Source of the DNA: Comamonas sp. lk
GTDB lineage: Bacteria > Pseudomonadota > Gammaproteobacteria > Burkholderiales > Burkholderiaceae_C
DNA length: 64,000 nucleotides
Reading direction: 5' to 3'
Assembly (NCBI GenBank): GCA_945860595.1
Contig: CAMAQV010000009.1
Coordinates: forward strand, 1-64,000
In this document: piece after piece, positions 56,134-64,000 of the stretch
How the letters are laid out: each line of letters opens with the position of its first letter
Position numbering within the stretch: the first letter of the stretch is position 1
The notes under the pieces: model-generated
Seen by the model: only the letters and a program-made list of their open reading frames with translations
Told to the model about the DNA's origin: nothing
The model's database searches: none
Translations under genes and position numbers: made by a program

Positions 56134-58756
56134 GGACCAGGCGAGCGGGACGCGGCGCATGGAATCTGCACCGGGCTGGCAAACGCTGGCCCTGCGCTGG
56201 ATGGCGCTGGCCGAACTGCGCGCCCACCCGGTGCGCTGGCTGACTGCTGCGCTGGCGATTGCGATCGGGGTGGCACTGGGCTACGCCGTGCATCTGGTGA
56301 ACCGCTCGGCTTTGGATGAATTTGCCCGCGCAGTACAAACGGTCAATGGTGCTGCCGACCTGCAGGTACAGGCTACGCAGGCGCGGGGTTTTGATGAACA
56401 GCTCTATCCGGTGTTGGCCCGAATTCCTGGCGTGGCCCAGGCCAGCCCGGTGGTTGAAGTGACGCTGCTGTTGCCGGAACGCCGCCGTTTGACGGTACTG
56501 GGCCTGGACGTGCTGCGTGCGGCGGGGGTGACGCCCGCCTTGCTGGGGCGGCCCTTTACGGCCCAAAGCACGGGCAATGGCACAGACAATGGCACGGACG
56601 ATGGTTCGCTAGCCGCCTCAGGCCCTTTTTCAGACGACGCGGTCTACCTGTCCAGCGCGGCGGCCAGCGCCCTGGCCGCTCAGGCAGGCGACGCGGTGGC
56701 TCTGGACGCCGCTGCCCCGGGCGCGCGCTGGACATATCGCGGCACGCTTCCCGCTGTGTCGGACGACCGTTTGCTGGCGGTGATGGATATTGCCGCTGCG
56801 CAATGGCGGCTGGGTCAACTGGGTCGGCTGCAGCGCATAGACCTTGCCTTGCAGCCGGGTGCCGACACCGCTGCGGTGCAAGCCGCCGTACGCGCCATAT
56901 TGCCGCCGGATGCGCAGCTGGTCACCCCGCAATCCGAGGCGCAGCGCAGCAATAGCCTGTCGCGCGCCTACCGGGTTAACTTGGAGATGCTGGCCATGGT
57001 GGCCTTGCTCACGGGCGGATTTCTGGTGTATTCCGCGCAGTCCTTGTCGGTGGTGCGGCGCCGGGCATCTTTTGCCTTGTTGCGTGTGCTGGGATTGCGC
57101 CGTGGTGCGCTGCTCAGGCAATTGTTGGTCGAGGGCGCGGCGCTGGGTGTGCTGGGGTCTTTGCTGGGGCTGGCGCTGGGCGCCGCTCTCGCTGCGTTGG
57201 CCTTGCAGCGATTGGGCGGCGACCTGGGCGGCGGCTACTTCGCCGCCAGCCGGCCCGCTTTAAGCCTCGCCCCTGAAGCTGCCCTGGTGTTTTTGCTGCT
57301 GGGCGTGCTGGTGGCCATTGGAGGCAGCCTGTGGCCGGCCGTGCAGGCCTTGCAGGTGCAGGCAGCGGTGGCGCTGAAGTCGGGCATGGATGCAAGCGAC
57401 CCGCGCCAGCAACCCCGCTTGCGGGCAGCCGGGGCGTTGCTGCCCTTGGGTGCGCTGGCCGCGCTGGCACCGCCGGTGGCGGGCTTGCCCCTTTTCGGCT
57501 ATGCCTCGATTGCCATCATTCTGGCCGGTGGCATTGGAGCCACCCCTTGGCTGGCCCGGGCGCTGTTGTCCCCCTGGCAGGCCGCAGTTGAGGCACGGGC
57601 CACACGGTATGCGGCGCTGTATTTGGCGCTCAAGCGGCTTTGGGGTACACCCGGGCAGGCTGCAGTCGCCTTGTCCGGGGTGGTGGCAAGCACCAGCCTG
57701 ATGGTGGCTATGGCGCTGATGGTGGCCAGCTTTCGCGGCTCGGTGGACGAGTGGATGCTCAGCATCCTGGCAGCCGACGTCTATCTGCGTATCGAGGGCG
57801 CGGAAAACGGTGGCCTGGACCCCGCGGCGCAGGCGCGCCTGGCCGCCACGCCTGGGATTGCGCATATTGCGTTCAGGCGCACAGTGCTGGTACGTCTGCA
57901 CCCTGAGAGGGCGCCGGTGGCTTTGCTGGCCAGCCCCATTGACGCCGCCGACCCGCGGCACAGCCTGCCCTTGGTAGGCAGTGCGCGGGAGGTGCCACCC
58001 GGACAGCGCGCGGTGTGGGTCTCCGAGCCCTTCGCCCTTTTGTACGGCGCAGTACCGGGGCAGACCCTGGAGCTGCCGCTGGGTGGGCAGTTGCATGCCG
58101 TGTTTGTGGCTGGGGTGTGGCGCGACTACAGCCGCCAATTTGGCGCACTGGCCATGGATGAGCGGGATTACCAGGCGCTCACGGGCGATACAGGCCGCGC
58201 CGAGGCGGCCATTGATCTGCAAAGCGGCGCGCGGGTGCAAGAAACCCTTGAAGCGCTGCGCCAGGCTTTGCCCGCTGCGTTCGCCGGACGCGCGGAATTT
58301 GCCCGACCGGCTGAAATAAGGGCTGTAGCCCTGAGAATTTTTGACCGCAGCTTTGCCGCGACCTATGCCTTGGAGGCGATTGCGATTCTGGTGGGCATGG
58401 CCGGCGTAGCCGCGACTTTTTCGGCGCAGACGCTGGCGCGCACGCGCGAGTTCGGCATGCTGCGCCACATTGGCGTTCTGCGCCGCCAGGTGCTCACCAT
58501 GCTGGCCCTTGAAGGTGCGTTGTTGGGAGGCGTGGGCGCTGTGGCCGGACTGGCGCTGGGTGCGGCCATGGGGCAGGTGCTGATCCAGGTGGTCAACCCG
58601 CAATCCTTCCACTGGACCATGGATACACGCTGGCCGCTAAGCGTCTTTGCCGCGCTGTGGCTAGGTCTGGTGCTGGCTTCGGCGCTGACCGCCGTGCTGG
58701 CCGGGCGCAGCGCGTTGTCGGCGGACGCGGTACGCGCGGTGCGGGAGGACTGGTGA
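56123..58756 (+). CDS. FtsX-like ABC permease (YbbP-like), double FtsX domain
   Basis: An 877-residue permease. The N-terminal helix WLTAALAIAIGVALGYAVH, a periplasmic MacB-like domain (about residues 45-270), then helices around AMVALLTGGFLVYSAQSL and LGLRRGALLRQLLVEGAALGVLGSLLG, a second domain, and a final set FGMLRHIGVLRRQVLTMLALEGALLGGVG. Size and layout match YbbP. Starts at ATG 56123 inside the ATPase end. With the AttH-like gene it forms a probable envelope lipid or hydrophobic-compound handling system; role inferred. Confidence 0.88.
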   Translation: MALEDQASGTRRMESAPGWQTLALRWMALAELRAHPVRWLTAALAIAIGVALGYAVHLVNRSALDEFARAVQTVNGAADLQVQATQARGFDEQLYPVLARIPGVAQASPVVEVTLLLPERRRLTVLGLDVLRAAGVTPALLGRPFTAQSTGNGTDNGTDDGSLAASGPFSDDAVYLSSAAASALAAQAGDAVALDAAAPGARWTYRGTLPAVSDDRLLAVMDIAAAQWRLGQLGRLQRIDLALQPGADTAAVQAAVRAILPPDAQLVTPQSEAQRSNSLSRAYRVNLEMLAMVALLTGGFLVYSAQSLSVVRRRASFALLRVLGLRRGALLRQLLVEGAALGVLGSLLGLALGAALAALALQRLGGDLGGGYFAASRPALSLAPEAALVFLLLGVLVAIGGSLWPAVQALQVQAAVALKSGMDASDPRQQPRLRAAGALLPLGALAALAPPVAGLPLFGYASIAIILAGGIGATPWLARALLSPWQAAVEARATRYAALYLALKRLWGTPGQAAVALSGVVASTSLMVAMALMVASFRGSVDEWMLSILAADVYLRIEGAENGGLDPAAQARLAATPGIAHIAFRRTVLVRLHPERAPVALLASPIDAADPRHSLPLVGSAREVPPGQRAVWVSEPFALLYGAVPGQTLELPLGGQLHAVFVAGVWRDYSRQFGALAMDERDYQALTGDTGRAEAAIDLQSGARVQETLEALRQALPAAFAGRAEFARPAEIRAVALRIFDRSFAATYALEAIAILVGMAGVAATFSAQTLARTREFGMLRHIGVLRRQVLTMLALEGALLGGVGAVAGLALGAAMGQVLIQVVNPQSFHWTMDTRWPLSVFAALWLGLVLASALTAVLAGRSALSADAVRAVREDW
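56576..56605 (+). repeat. 12-bp tandem repeat inside the permease gene
   Basis: AATGGCACAGAC and AATGGCACGGAC repeat head to tail, followed by the partial GATGGT. It encodes a Gly/Thr/Asp loop (NGTDNGTDDGS) in the periplasmic domain and may vary in copy number. Confidence 0.7.
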
Positions 58757-59868
58757 TGCCTGTCCCCAGTTCACGTGCGCTTTGGGTGTCGGTTGTGCTG
58801 TTTTGCGCCGCGCTAACGACCGGGGCGCAGCCGCTGGCGCAAGTGCATCCCGGCGTGGCGATTACGCTGCCGCAGGACCATGGCGCGCACCCGAATTTCC
58901 GTACCGAATGGTGGTATCTGACCGGTTGGCTGCAAACCCCAGAGGGCGAAGACCTGGCCTTTCAGGTGACGTTCTTCCGCAGCCGCCCGGGCACGGCCTC
59001 AGCCAACCCCAGCCAATTTGCACCGCGACAGATTCTTTTTGCGCACGCGGCGTTGACCGATCCGGCAAAAGGCCATTTGCTGCACGGGCAGCGCGTTGCG
59101 CGCGCGGGTTTTGGCCTGGCGCAAGCGGCCCAAGGCGATACCGACATCGTGCTGGACGACTGGCGGCTCAAGCGCGAGGCATCCGGGCGTTTTACCGCCC
59201 GGGTGGCCGCAGCGGACTTTGCGCTCGACCTTGCGCTGGATCCGACCCAGCCGGTACTGCTCCAAGGCACATCCGGCTTCAGCCAAAAAGGCCCCTCGCC
59301 CGCGCAAGCCAGCCACTACTTCAGCCTGCCGCATCTGCGGGTGGCCGGAACCGTGACGCGCATGGGCAAGCCCATCGCCGTAACAGGGCAGGCCTGGTTG
59401 GATCGGGAATGGTCGTCCACGCTGCTGGATGCCCGCGCCGTGGGCTGGGATTGGGTGGGCTTGAACCTGGAGGACGGCGGCGCGCTGACGGCTTTTGTGG
59501 TGCGCGACGCCCAGGGCGAACCACTATGGGCCGGGGGCTCCTTGCGCAGCGCCGACCGGGTCTTGCGCGTGCTGGGCCCGCAGGATGTGCGGATGCCGGT
59601 GCCTGCAAAGGCTTCTTGGTGGCGTTCGCCGCGCACCGGGGCTGCGTACCCGGTGCAGCGCAGCGTGGAGCTGCGCACCAACCAGGGCTGGCGCAGCTGG
59701 ACCCTGCAGCCGCTGATGCCCGATTCGGAACTCGACAGCCGCCCGGCCGGGCCGGTGTATTGGGAAGGCGCGGTGCGCGCGCAGGAGCCGGGCGCACCGG
59801 TTGGGGCCGGCAGCGGGGGGAAAGGCTTTCTGGAGCTGACCGGCTACTTGGAGCGGCTTAAGCTGTAG
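58756..59868 (+). CDS. AttH-like lipocalin-domain protein (CrtC/COG5621 family)
   Basis: About 370 residues from ATG 58756, which overlaps the permease stop (TGATG); GGAGG lies before it. Signal peptide SRALWVSVVLFCAALTTGAQ. Two lipocalin-like halves: first FRTEWWYLTGWLQTPEG and QVTFFRSRPG, second ITVTGQAWLDREWSSTLLD-type GQAWLDREWSS and WDWVGLNLEDGGALTAFVVRDAQG. This is the AttH/CrtC-type domain protein, often encoded with FtsX-type ABC systems; it should bind a hydrophobic ligand in the periplasm. The end overlaps the VOC gene by 11 bp. Confidence 0.85.
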   Translation: MPVPSSRALWVSVVLFCAALTTGAQPLAQVHPGVAITLPQDHGAHPNFRTEWWYLTGWLQTPEGEDLAFQVTFFRSRPGTASANPSQFAPRQILFAHAALTDPAKGHLLHGQRVARAGFGLAQAAQGDTDIVLDDWRLKREASGRFTARVAAADFALDLALDPTQPVLLQGTSGFSQKGPSPAQASHYFSLPHLRVAGTVTRMGKPIAVTGQAWLDREWSSTLLDARAVGWDWVGLNLEDGGALTAFVVRDAQGEPLWAGGSLRSADRVLRVLGPQDVRMPVPAKASWWRSPRTGAAYPVQRSVELRTNQGWRSWTLQPLMPDSELDSRPAGPVYWEGAVRAQEPGAPVGAGSGGKGFLELTGYLERLKL

Positions 59869-60343
59869 CTTTTTCCGATTGCCAATTGTCCAGTTTGGCG
59901 CGCGCGCTGCGGGCAGCCTGCGCCATGTAGCTGTCGTGGTCGGGGCGCTTGGCGGTCAGCTCAATCACGTAGCCGTTGGGGTCGCGGAAATAAATCGAGT
60001 CAATGAACTCGTGGTCCGAGATACCGCGCGTTTCCATCCCCACCGCGCGGCCCTTGGCAAACATGGTTTGTAAATCCGCCGGTGACACCTCCAGCGCGAT
60101 GTGCAGGTCGAAGTCGTGCTGCTTCTTGAAGTCAAAGGGCATATCCGGCGCTTCGAAAAAAGCCAGGCAGGAGCCGTCGTCGAGTTGGTAGAAAGAATGC
60201 AAGGTTTTGGTGGCGCGCCCGCTTTTGGTTTCGCGGATCTGGAAAGCGTTGATCAGGGGCAGCCCCAGAAAGTCGCTGTAAAACTGGCGGGTTTCCTCCG
60301 AATCACGGCACCGGTAGGCGTTGTGGTGTAGTCCTTTGAGCAT
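59858..60343 (-). CDS. VOC-family (glyoxalase/dioxygenase superfamily) protein
   Basis: A 161-residue VOC-fold protein. GLHHNAYRCRDSEETRQFYSDFLGLPL is the N-terminal beta-alpha unit; HIALEVSPADLQTMFAKGRAVG and IYFRDPNGYVIELTAKRP the second, with candidate metal ligands His6, His (DLHIALEV) and Glu (VIELTA). The substrate is not known. It follows the glyoxalase-II-like gene on the same strand, 28 bp apart, suggesting a detoxification pair, but a glyoxalase I function is not shown. Confidence 0.84.
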   Translation of the reverse strand: MLKGLHHNAYRCRDSEETRQFYSDFLGLPLINAFQIRETKSGRATKTLHSFYQLDDGSCLAFFEAPDMPFDFKKQHDFDLHIALEVSPADLQTMFAKGRAVGMETRGISDHEFIDSIYFRDPNGYVIELTAKRPDHDSYMAQAARSARAKLDNWQSEKATA

Positions 60344-60371
60344 GGTGGTCTCCGGTTCGGTTTACCCGCGC

Positions 60372-61163
60372 TTACCAACGATTGCGCAGTTCGCGCAGTT
60401 TCAAAAAGACGGTTTTCGCGTCGGGTTGATCAGGCAGATCGGGAAACGCCTCGCGCAAGCGGGCGATGATGGCCGGGCTTTGCAGCCGGAAAAAGCTGTT
60501 GACCTCGCGCTCGCGCGCCAGGGTGCTGACAAAGGGCTGATCCAGGTTTTGGCCGTTGACCGCGTCCAGCAGATGCTGCGCATCCTGGTTGCCGGGCTCG
60601 CGGTCAAGGGTGAAGCGCAAATTGTTCTCGATGTAGTCGTGGCCTGGGTATAGAAGCGTATCTTCAGGTAATACATGAAGTTGATCTGCGAAGGTCTGGT
60701 ACATTGCGGCAGGGCTGCCGCCGTTGTGGCAGTTGCCCGCACCAGCGTTAAACAGGGTGTCGCCCGAGAACAGGGCGGGCTGCTCGGTGTGGGCGCGCAG
60801 GCAGATGTGGCAGAAGGTGTGGCCGGGCGTATCGAGCGCTTCGAGCTCCACGGTTTTGCCGACTTTGATCACGTCGCCAGCCGACAGGCCGCGCGTCATG
60901 CCAGGAATTTTGTCTTTGGCTGCGTGGTGTGCAAGCACCGCCGCGCCCGTTTGCGCAACGATGGCCTGGTTGCCATCGATGTGGTCGTGGTGTTCGTGGG
61001 TGTTGAGGATCTGGGTGATCTCCCAACCGGCGTCTTTGGCCGCGTCCAGGCATTTTTGGCTGTCCAGCGGGTCAATCGCCAGCGCCTCGCCGGTCTCAGA
61101 ACAGGCCACCAGGTAGTTGAAGTTGCGGTAAGAATTACCGGTCCAGATTTGCTTGACGAGCAT
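60372..61163 (-). CDS. gloB: Glyoxalase II-like hydroxyacylglutathione hydrolase
   Basis: A 263-residue metallo-beta-lactamase-fold enzyme starting MLVKQIWTGNSYRNFNYLV. The metal motif NTHEHHDHIDGN, DTPGHTFCHICL, SGDTLFNAGAGNC and YPGHDYIENNLRF are all in place; GloB has the THxHxDH type. The C-terminal HAGH domain is present but short. The exact thioester is not certain, hence moderate confidence in the name. Confidence 0.85.
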   Translation of the reverse strand: MLVKQIWTGNSYRNFNYLVACSETGEALAIDPLDSQKCLDAAKDAGWEITQILNTHEHHDHIDGNQAIVAQTGAAVLAHHAAKDKIPGMTRGLSAGDVIKVGKTVELEALDTPGHTFCHICLRAHTEQPALFSGDTLFNAGAGNCHNGGSPAAMYQTFADQLHVLPEDTLLYPGHDYIENNLRFTLDREPGNQDAQHLLDAVNGQNLDQPFVSTLAREREVNSFFRLQSPAIIARLREAFPDLPDQPDAKTVFLKLRELRNRW

Positions 61164-61323
61164 GAGGGCCTCTAAACGGTGGTCGGGTGCCGGCACAGGG
61201 CAGGCGAGCCCGAAATGTAAACCCCTGCCGGATGGTCAGCGCGCCCGGGAAGCATCACGCTTTGTCCTTACACTCGCGTGCCCTCTCAGGGGTCCGCATT
61301 TTCCCCATCCCGGAGTTCCCGCC

Positions 61324-63612
61324 ATGAAGTTTCGCTTCCCCATCATCATCATCGACGAGGACTTTCGCTCAGAAAATACCTCTGGTCTGGGCATCCGGGC
61401 GCTGGCGCAGGCCATTGAAACCGAGGGTTTTGAGGTGCTGGGCGTGACCAGCTACGGCGACCTGAGCCAATTCGCGCAGCAGCAAAGCCGGGCCAGCGCC
61501 TTTATTTTGTCCATCGACGACGAGGAGTTCACGCCCGGCCCGGACCTGGACCCGGCGGTGCTCAATTTGCGCCAGTTCATCGAGGAGGTGCGGCGCAAGA
61601 ACCTGGACGTACCAATTTATGTGTACGGAGAGACCAAGACCAGCCGCCACATCCCCAACGACATCCTGCGCGAATTGCACGGCTTCATCCACATGTTTGA
61701 GGACACGCCCGAGTTCGTGGCGCGCCACATCATCCGCGAGGCCAAGGGCTATTTAGAGGGCGTACAGCCGCCGTTTTTCAAGGCGCTGCTCGACTACGCA
61801 GAAGACGGCTCGTATTCCTGGCATTGCCCGGGCCACTCGGGCGGTGTGGCGTTTCTGAAGAGCCCGGTGGGGCAGATGTTCCACCAGTTTTTTGGCGAGA
61901 ACATGCTGCGCGCTGACGTGTGTAACGCGGTGGAAGAACTGGGGCAGTTGCTGGACCATGACGGCGCAATTGGCGCCAGTGAGCGCAATGCGGCGCGCAT
62001 CTTTAACGCCGACCATTGCTTCTTCGTAACCAACGGCACCAGCACCAGCAACAAAATGGTCTGGCACCACACGGTGGCGCCCAACGACATCGTCGTAGTG
62101 GACCGCAATTGCCACAAGTCCATTCTGCACGCCATCATCATGACCGGCGCGATTCCGGTTTTTTTGAAGCCCACACGCAACCATTTCGGCATCATTGGTC
62201 CGATTCCCAAAGATGAGTTCGAGCCCGCCACCATCCGCGCCAAGATCAAGGCCAACCCGCTGGTCGCCCAGCATCTGGCCGGGGTGGACACCGCCGCCAT
62301 CAAGCCCCGAGTCATGACCTTGACCCAGTCGACCTATGACGGCGTGCTCTACAACACCGAGACCGTCAAGAAAATGCTGGATGGCTACGTGGAGAACCTC
62401 CACTTCGACGAAGCCTGGCTGCCGCACGCCGCCTTCCACCCGTTTTATGGTAGCTACCACGCCATGGGGAAAAAGCGGGTACGACCCAAAGAGGCGATGG
62501 TCTACTCCACCCAGTCCATCCACAAGCTGCTTGCGGGCATCAGCCAGGCCAGCCACGTGCTGGTGCAGGACTCGCAAACCGTTAAGCTGGACAAACACCT
62601 CTTTAACGAGGCTTATCTGATGCACACCAGCACCAGCCCGCAGTACAGCATCATTGCCAGCTGCGACGTGGCCGCTGCCATGATGGAGCCGCCCGGCGGC
62701 ACGGCGTTGGTGGAGGAAAGCATCATGGAAGCGCTGGATTTCCGCCGCGCCATGCGCAAGGTGGATGAGGAATATGGACAGGACTGGTGGTTCAAGGTCT
62801 GGGGACCGGAAATCCATGCCGAAGAGGGCATCGGCACCGCCGACAACTGGATCATCAAGGCCGAGTCCCGCAGCGCCAAAAACGGCGCGCACTGGCACGG
62901 CTTTGGCAAGATGGCCAGCGGCTTCAATATGCTGGATCCGATCAAGTCCACCCTCGTCACGCCCGGCATGGACCTGAACGGCAGGTTCGCCAAGACCGGC
63001 ATTCCGGCGAGCATCGTCACCAAATTCTTGGCCGAGCACGGCGTGGTGGTCGAGAAAACCGGGCTCTACAGCTTTTTCATCATGTTCACCATCGGCATCA
63101 CCAAGGGCCGCTGGAACAGCATGCTGACGGCCCTGCAGCAGTTCAAGGACGATTACGACAAGAACCAGCCCATGTGGCGCGTGCTGCCCGAGTTCTGCAA
63201 AAAGTATCCGCGCTACGAAAAAATGGGGCTGGCGGATCTGTGCCAGCACGTGCACCAGCTCTATGCCAAGTACGACATCGCACGCCTGACCACCGAGATG
63301 TACCTCAGCGACCTGACCCCGGCCATGAAGCCCAGCGATGCCTATGCACACATCGCGCAGCGCTTGACCGAACGGGTGGACATTGACGCCCTGGAGGGCC
63401 GCATCACTGTTGGCTTGATCACCCCGTATCCGCCCGGGATTCCGCTGCTCATTCCTGGCGAGGTCTTCAACCGCCAGATCGTCGACTATCTGAAATTCGC
63501 CCGAGAGTTCAATGCTTTATGCCCCGGTTTTGAGACCGATATCCACGGGCTGGTGGAAGAACAGGACGCGGACGGAAAGAACCGGTATTTCGCCGATTGC
63601 GTGCGGGCTTGA
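61324..63612 (+). CDS. Biodegradative-type Orn/Lys/Arg decarboxylase
   Basis: A 762-residue PLP enzyme (family OKR_DC_1). ATG 61324 follows CCCGGAGTTCCCGCC. The N-terminal receiver-like wing domain (about 1-130) is MKFRFPIIIIDEDFRSENTSG; the core has CPGHSGGVAFLKSP, NCHKSIL, and the Schiff-base Lys401 in STQSIHKLLAGISQASHV. C-terminal domain ends in LIPGEVFNRQIVDYL. Lysine, arginine or ornithine preference is undecided. Divergent from gloB; no cadB/adiC antiporter nearby. Confidence 0.92.
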   Translation: MKFRFPIIIIDEDFRSENTSGLGIRALAQAIETEGFEVLGVTSYGDLSQFAQQQSRASAFILSIDDEEFTPGPDLDPAVLNLRQFIEEVRRKNLDVPIYVYGETKTSRHIPNDILRELHGFIHMFEDTPEFVARHIIREAKGYLEGVQPPFFKALLDYAEDGSYSWHCPGHSGGVAFLKSPVGQMFHQFFGENMLRADVCNAVEELGQLLDHDGAIGASERNAARIFNADHCFFVTNGTSTSNKMVWHHTVAPNDIVVVDRNCHKSILHAIIMTGAIPVFLKPTRNHFGIIGPIPKDEFEPATIRAKIKANPLVAQHLAGVDTAAIKPRVMTLTQSTYDGVLYNTETVKKMLDGYVENLHFDEAWLPHAAFHPFYGSYHAMGKKRVRPKEAMVYSTQSIHKLLAGISQASHVLVQDSQTVKLDKHLFNEAYLMHTSTSPQYSIIASCDVAAAMMEPPGGTALVEESIMEALDFRRAMRKVDEEYGQDWWFKVWGPEIHAEEGIGTADNWIIKAESRSAKNGAHWHGFGKMASGFNMLDPIKSTLVTPGMDLNGRFAKTGIPASIVTKFLAEHGVVVEKTGLYSFFIMFTIGITKGRWNSMLTALQQFKDDYDKNQPMWRVLPEFCKKYPRYEKMGLADLCQHVHQLYAKYDIARLTTEMYLSDLTPAMKPSDAYAHIAQRLTERVDIDALEGRITVGLITPYPPGIPLLIPGEVFNRQIVDYLKFAREFNALCPGFETDIHGLVEEQDADGKNRYFADCVRA

Positions 63613-63625
63613 TGGCGGACGCTGA

Positions 63626-64000
63626 TTACTCGGTCACCACGCCCATCGTCTTGTTGAAGCCACCGTCCACATAGGTGATTTCAGCCGTCACGCCAGCGGC
63701 CAGGTCGCTGAGCAAAAAGGCGGCGACGTTGCCGACGTCGTCGATGGTGACGTTGCGGCGGATGGGGGAGGCGTCGGCCACCACTTTGAGCAACTTGCCG
63801 AAATCTTTGATGCCGCTGGCCGCCAGCGTTTTAATGGGGCCGGCGCTGATGCCGTTGACGCGTATGCCCTTGGGCCCCAGCGATTCTGCGGTGTAGCGCA
63901 CCGAGGCTTCGAGCGATGCTTTGGCCAGGCCCATGGTGTTGTAGTTGGGAATGATGCGCTCTGCACCCAGGTAGGTCAGAGTCAAAAGTGCCGCCTTGTC
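63626..64000 (-). CDS. fabI: Enoyl-[acyl-carrier-protein] reductase, C-terminal part
   Basis: The 3' part of fabI; the frame continues past the right edge (coding starts with ...[14 protein letters not shown]). The active-site Tyr/Lys spacing is in [20 protein letters not shown], and [14 protein letters not shown] and [11 protein letters not shown] match the FabI C-terminus. It catalyses the last step of fatty acid elongation with NADH and is the target of triclosan. Convergent with the decarboxylase, 13 bp apart. Confidence 0.93.
   Translation of the reverse strand, partial: DKAALLTLTYLGAERIIPNYNTMGLAKASLEASVRYTAESLGPKGIRVNGISAGPIKTLAASGIKDFGKLLKVVADASPIRRNVTIDDVGNVAAFLLSDLAAGVTAEITYVDGGFNKTMGVVTE

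Noticed and set aside
61753-63351. Antisense ORF of 532 codons over the decarboxylase
   Set aside because: No recognisable motifs and complete overlap with a well supported PLP enzyme.

Overview
The window looks like an ordinary chromosomal segment of a GC-rich betaproteobacterium, most likely Burkholderiales/Comamonadaceae (a Rhodoferax-like organism is my best guess). This is inferred from gene content and order (ribF-ileS-lspA, ftsK-lolA-rarA, rpmB-rpmG without zinc cysteines, a CDP-glucoseen-reductase-like flavoprotein, TrpS with a C-terminal extension), not from a database search. Genes are densely packed with many 4-bp start/stop overlaps. I see no rRNA, tRNA, insertion sequence, prophage or CRISPR array.

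Layout. 1-2.5 kb: 3' part of a secreted repeat protein (50 visible octapeptide repeats, then a calcium-binding C-terminal region) and a small unknown gene. 2.5-15 kb: mostly minus-strand housekeeping genes: CapA-like metallophosphatase, LysE exporter, selD, two EamA permeases, trpS, an M50 protease, a YciO/RNase AM pair, an RluA-type synthase, DUF1993, GNAT and a quinone reductase. 14.3-19.7 kb: an unknown outer-membrane-like protein and the lspA/ileS/ribF operon. 19.8-25.4 kb: HNH nuclease, periplasmic DNA ligase LigE, purN, DUF1653, RsmB-like methyltransferase, desaturase, rpmG/rpmB. 25.6-31 kb: trxB, ftsK, lolA, rarA. 31-35.6 kb: livHMGF (no binding-protein gene) behind a candidate NtrC/sigma-54 promoter, then an EamA permease. 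35.6-43 kb: ferredoxin-type reductase, SDR protein, glycine-zipper protein and an RND efflux pump with its adaptor.

43-54.3 kb is the most distinctive region: one minus-strand array reading xylF-xylH-xylG-ROK regulator-xylB-xylA-Gfo/Idh oxidoreductase-CRTAC1-like protein-vanadium-haloperoxidase-like protein. The ABC transporter imports xylose and XylA/XylB convert it to xylulose 5-phosphate. The ROK protein is the likely repressor, and a matching dyad lies over a candidate xylF promoter. The last two genes encode probable exported proteins; each overlaps the gene before it, which suggests coupling to the sugar operon. 54.5-59.9 kb: a small unknown gene, a cupin, and a YbbA/YbbP/AttH-like ABC system. 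59.9-64 kb: VOC protein, glyoxalase-II-like hydrolase, a biodegradative-type basic amino acid decarboxylase and the 3' part of fabI.

The strongest leads for new biology are the xylose/CRTAC1/haloperoxidase array, the octapeptide repeat protein with its 23-unit superperiod, the NtrC/sigma-54 architecture before livH, a TrpS fused to a DUF1508-like domain, and the HNH-LigE pair.
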